Positions 59,587 to 64,000 of a stretch of 64,000 nt of DNA are shown piece by piece. Under the pieces are notes generated by a model, which saw only the letters and a program-made list of their open reading frames with translations, did not search any database and was not told where the DNA came from. Numbering within the stretch: position 1 is the first letter of the stretch; each line of letters opens with the position of its first letter. The DNA is from Hyphomonadaceae bacterium (GTDB lineage: Bacteria; Pseudomonadota; Alphaproteobacteria; Caulobacterales; Aquidulcibacteraceae): positions 16,180-80,179 of the forward strand of contig JAIELK010000001.1 in NCBI GenBank assembly GCA_019753175.1, written 5' to 3'. Position numbers and translations under genes: made by a program.

Positions 59587-59905
59587 TATCATCCCCTTAC
59601 GCCTTATGATGCTGGCGCGTTTGCCCCCGGGCTGCCCAAAACAGCCGAAGCGACGCTTAGCCCCCCAAAGGCGGCAGCCGCCGAACTCGCCAAACTAAGT
59701 TTCACGCTAACGCCACATTTGACTGGTCGCAACGCGCTTGCGTCGAAGTCTGCACATTTTGGCAAGGTAGTGATGCGAATAGAGAACAGGTCGTGGAACA
59801 CAACACGAACGACCCCCGCGTCGGCGCCATACCTAGTTGCACTGGCAGCGCGGCGAATGCTTTGTGGGGGAAAAGGTCACAGGCGGCCGAGTGGGGAGCG
59901 GGTGT
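59587..59905. other. Divergent control region between TBDR 2 and its secreted-protein partner
   Basis: 319 bases with no gene. It separates TBDR 2 from the RLxCYD protein and must hold both promoters. I see no inverted repeat like the one at 53492-53532, so the two cassettes are probably not controlled by the same operator. The part 59690-59800 is less GC-rich (CGCCAAACTAAGTTTCACGC, CACATTTTGGCAAGG) and is the likeliest promoter site. Confidence 0.4.
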
Positions 59906-60427
59906 ATGCGACGTAACATTGTGGTTATTGCCCTGGCGGCGTTCGCGGCTTCGACGCCAGCTCTGGCGCAAGAGCAACCGACACCGCCTTCGCTTGAGCG
60001 GGTCTACGAGTGCGCCAATTTGAGCGACAGCGCAGAGCGCCTCGCTTGCTACGACACCGCCGTGGCCGCGCTTAGAACGGCGCAAACTGGTGGACAGGTG
60101 GTCGCGATCGATCGCGCAAGCGTCGAGAACCTGCAGCGCCAGTCTTTCGGCTTTGACCTGCCAGCCGTGCAGCGCCTGCTGCCGTCATTCGGCGACCGCG
60201 CGGTCGTCGAAAGCGTGGAGGCCACCGTCGAACGCATCACGGAATTACAAAGCGGACGGCTGGCGTTCAGGCTTTCCAACGGGCAAGTCTGGCATCAGGT
60301 CGACACCGAGCGCGTGCGGAATGTTCGCGAGGGCGACACCATCACCATCCGCGACGCGGCCCTGGGCAGTTTCTTGATGGTATCGCCCCGCGGTGGGCGC
60401 GGGGTCCGTGTACGCCGTCAGAACTGA
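59906..60427 (+). CDS. Secreted protein with RLxCYD motif, TBDR-2 partner
   Basis: 173 residues with a signal peptide (MRRNIVVIALAAFAASTPALAQ), the motif CANLSDSAERLACYD and a C-terminal beta domain (LAFRLSNGQVWHQVDTERVRNVREGDTITIRDAALGSFLMVSP). ATG 59906 is chosen for the signal peptide; the frame is open to 59837. It is a paralog of 53624-54151 and occupies the same divergent place with respect to its receptor. Its stop is 49 bases before uvrB. Periplasmic or exported location is inferred. Function unknown. Confidence 0.82.
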   Translation: MRRNIVVIALAAFAASTPALAQEQPTPPSLERVYECANLSDSAERLACYDTAVAALRTAQTGGQVVAIDRASVENLQRQSFGFDLPAVQRLLPSFGDRAVVESVEATVERITELQSGRLAFRLSNGQVWHQVDTERVRNVREGDTITIRDAALGSFLMVSPRGGRGVRVRRQN

Positions 60428-60476
60428 CAGCGGGGTCCGCTTCTCAAGCGTCGCCGCGCACCTTACCTGAGACGCC

Positions 60477-62807
<2,331 letters not shown>

Positions 62808-62883
62808 GCATGGGCGAGAGATTGAAACCGGGCGGAGGCTTTCGTCGATCCCAAGTTCCCACACGGCCCCGATACTTGTTCGT

Positions 62884-63111
62884 TTATCGGCGCGGGCGCG
62901 GCTTTTGATTGCTGAGTAGATCGGCCGGTTCGATGTCCAACGCGCCCGCCAGCTTTTCGATCATGTCCACGGTCGCCGCATAGACGGAGCGCTCCAGCGC
63001 GCTCACATAGGTCCGGTCGATTCCAGCCTCGTCCGCCAGTGCTTCCTGCGACAGGCCGCGCTCGTGGCGAACCTTGCGTAGGTTCCGGGCCAGAACGTCC
63101 CGCAAATTCAT
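62884..63111 (-). CDS. Short XRE-family helix-turn-helix regulator
   Basis: 75 residues that are almost entirely one HTH domain: LRDVLARNLRKVRHERGLSQEALADEAGIDRTYVSALERSVYAATVDMIEKLAGALDIEPADLL, with the recognition helix around DRTYVSALE. The basic tail KPRPRR may bind DNA as well. It should bind as a dimer. Two GAGT-ATN-ACTC palindromes lie 23 bases upstream of the start (63134-63158) and fit autoregulation. The gene at 63223 is divergent and may share the same control. Confidence 0.88.
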   Translation of the reverse strand: MNLRDVLARNLRKVRHERGLSQEALADEAGIDRTYVSALERSVYAATVDMIEKLAGALDIEPADLLSNQKPRPRR

Positions 63112-63133
63112 GCGGGGAGCAGGCAGTCCCGTG

Positions 63134-63158
63134 GAGTATGACTCTACGGAGTATACTC
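63134..63158. promoter_or_regulatory. Paired palindromic operator candidate for the XRE regulator
   Basis: GAGTATGACTC (63134-63144) and GAGTATACTC (63149-63158) are two copies of GAGT-AT(n)-ACTC, with the second a perfect 10-base palindrome. They lie between the XRE gene (start 63111) and the divergent gene (start 63223), centres about 15 bases apart. Two adjacent half-turn palindromes are typical of operators for small dimeric XRE repressors. Confidence 0.65.
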
Positions 63159-63222
63159 GACAAACGTGCGCGCCATGATAGATTGAGGATGCAAGGGCAA
63201 CAGTTGTAAATGGTGGGGGTAC

Positions 63223-63723
63223 ATGGCCAAAGAGCGTTGGGAAGCGTCCAGAAACGCGGACGGAAGCTATGATTTTGTCGTAAAGCGCGCGCCTCTGCCG
63301 TTGCCGAATACGATCATCGCAACCTTCTTTTCCGGCGGCCTGGTGCTGCCTCTTATCCTTCTAATCAACAGCCAGAAGCATCGGTTCTCGGCGGGACCTT
63401 CAGGGTTTGTCGTGAAAGGTGAAAACATTCCACTGGGCCGCGTCAATGACTTGGAGATCCGCAATAGCAACAACCGAACCATTTTTCAGAATGGCGGCGG
63501 ATTTGTTGCAGGTGGAACGGGTGCAACAGGCGTCCTTGCCGCAGGCGCGGCGCACGCTTACAATGAGCTAGCGAGGATGGCTCTGAACGAAGAAGCAAAA
63601 AGCCGGAACAAGGTTGTTATTCAAGTCGGCTCTCGGTTTGTGCCGTTGGCGAAGGACTTGAAAGAAGAACACGCGCGCGGTTTGGTGGCGGATATTATGC
63701 GCGCGATAGAAGGGCGCTTGTGA
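63223..63723 (+). CDS. Hypothetical membrane-associated protein
   Basis: 166 residues. Residues 1-30 are polar (MAKERWEASRNADGSYDFVVKRAPLPLPN), then one hydrophobic helix (IIATFFSGGLVLPLILLI), a basic stretch and a beta-rich segment (FVVKGENIPLGRVNDLEIRNSNNRTIFQNGG), a Gly/Ala-rich helix (FVAGGTGATGVLAAGAAHAY) and a C-terminal helix. It looks like a small, once- or twice-spanning membrane protein of accessory character, with lower GC than its neighbours. It is divergent from the XRE gene and may be under its control. No family is recognised. Confidence 0.65.
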   Translation: MAKERWEASRNADGSYDFVVKRAPLPLPNTIIATFFSGGLVLPLILLINSQKHRFSAGPSGFVVKGENIPLGRVNDLEIRNSNNRTIFQNGGGFVAGGTGATGVLAAGAAHAYNELARMALNEEAKSRNKVVIQVGSRFVPLAKDLKEEHARGLVADIMRAIEGRL

Positions 63724-63728
63724 CCGGG

Positions 63729-63921
63729 AAGAGTGACACACACTCAACCGCCAGCGCCGCCCCCTCACCCTGCCCTCTCCCCCCTCTCGGGGGGAGAGGG
63801 TTCATTTGCGCCAAGTTCTGCAAGTCGCGCGCATGAAACGCCGCCCGGACTCCCTCGCCCTCCTTTGGGAGGGAGAGGGTTGGGGTGAGGGTAGAGCGCG
63901 GACGGAAAGAGTGACACACAC
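63729..63921. repeat. Intergenic inverted repeat (CCCTCxCCC...GGGxGAGGG) flanked by 15-base direct repeats
   Basis: Two GC-rich hairpins, about 63770-63800 (CCCTCTCC...GGGGAGAGGG) and 63853-63880 (CCCTCGCCCTCC...GGGAGGGAGAGGG), are flanked by CCCTCACCCTGCC and TTGGGGTGAGGG, so the whole block is inverted about its middle. This type is widespread in alphaproteobacterial intergenic regions and codes for PLPPKGGRG-type peptides if translated. It is a different family from the TCCCGG elements above. The block is bracketed by the direct repeat AAGAGTGACACACAC at 63729-63743 and 63907-63921, as if it had been inserted with a target duplication or copied between identical sequences. Confidence 0.82.
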
Positions 63922-64000
63922 CCTTTTCGCGGGCCCCCCCCACCCACCCCAGCCAGAGACCAACAAACCCCCCCCCCGGGGGCGGGGAGGGGGTGATTAT
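63922..64000. other. Low-complexity end of the window
   Basis: The last 79 bases hold runs of C (for example GGCCCCCCCCACCCACCCC and a run of at least nine C next to GGGGGCGGGG). Nothing in it is gene-like. Long mixed homopolymers of this kind are either a continuation of the repeat block or sequence of poor quality. Confidence 0.5.

Noticed and set aside
42567..60427. Classical siderophore or RiPP gene cluster
   Set aside because: No NRPS, precursor peptide with leader, cyclase, halogenase or ABC exporter is visible in the window, so neither label can be supported.
63729..63921. CRISPR array
   Set aside because: There are only two inverted GC-rich units and one direct repeat pair with no regular spacers, and no cas genes nearby.

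Overview
The window is high-GC, gene-dense DNA from an alphaproteobacterium, most likely of the Caulobacterales/Hyphomonadaceae type. The evidence is a complete alphaproteobacterial cell-division and wall (dcw) cluster, lpxC-bamD-ligA downstream of ftsZ, a CtrA-type TTAA-N7-TTAA box and three GANTC (CcrM) sites in front of ftsZ, and two large TonB-dependent receptors (TBDRs). The genus cannot be fixed from the sequence alone.

Layout. 1-6045: the 3' end of a UvrD-type helicase, a TIR/transmembrane/MORN-repeat protein with a decayed copy of its own 3' end behind it, prmA carrying an in-frame palindromic insertion, a small secreted protein, and pepP. 6070-35290, mostly minus strand: the envelope and division block. 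Read in the direction of transcription it is rsmH-ftsL-ftsI-murE-murF-mraY-murD-ftsW-murG, then a small ECF sigma-factor operon, murC, a HAD phosphatase, murB, ddlB-ftsQ-ftsA-ftsZ, and lpxC-bamD-ligA. Four plus-strand genes interrupt it: a lipoprotein-like gene, a DUF6491-like lipoprotein, an acyltransferase and a TPR protein. 35460-41149, minus strand: a rearranged translation block, rpsL-rpsG-fusA, then (after an outer-membrane barrel gene and a VOC gene) tRNA-Trp-secE-nusG. tuf, rplKAJL-rpoBC and mraZ are not in the places they often occupy.

41398-60427 is the accessory part. It holds two TBDRs, four proteins carrying 2-oxoglutarate/Fe(II)-type oxygenase domains (two aspartyl-hydroxylase type, one PKHD type, one 2OG-FeII_Oxy_5 type) and three sulfotransferase-like P-loop proteins, many with N-terminal TPR domains. 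It also holds small secreted proteins. Its core is a tandem pair of cassettes, each with the same order: TPR-oxygenase gene, terminator hairpin, TBDR, and a divergent gene for a secreted protein with a Cys-Tyr-Asp motif. The two secreted proteins are paralogs of each other. I infer a TBDR-linked modification system that hydroxylates and perhaps sulfates a peptide, protein or glycan. This is the best candidate for an undescribed system here.

60477-64000: uvrB, a short XRE regulator with a likely paired operator, one unknown membrane protein, and an intergenic palindromic repeat followed by a low-complexity tail. Dispersed inverted repeats with TCCCGG...CCGGGA cores occur inside prmA, over the 3' end of murC, and between murE and murF. 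No insertion sequence, prophage or CRISPR array was seen.
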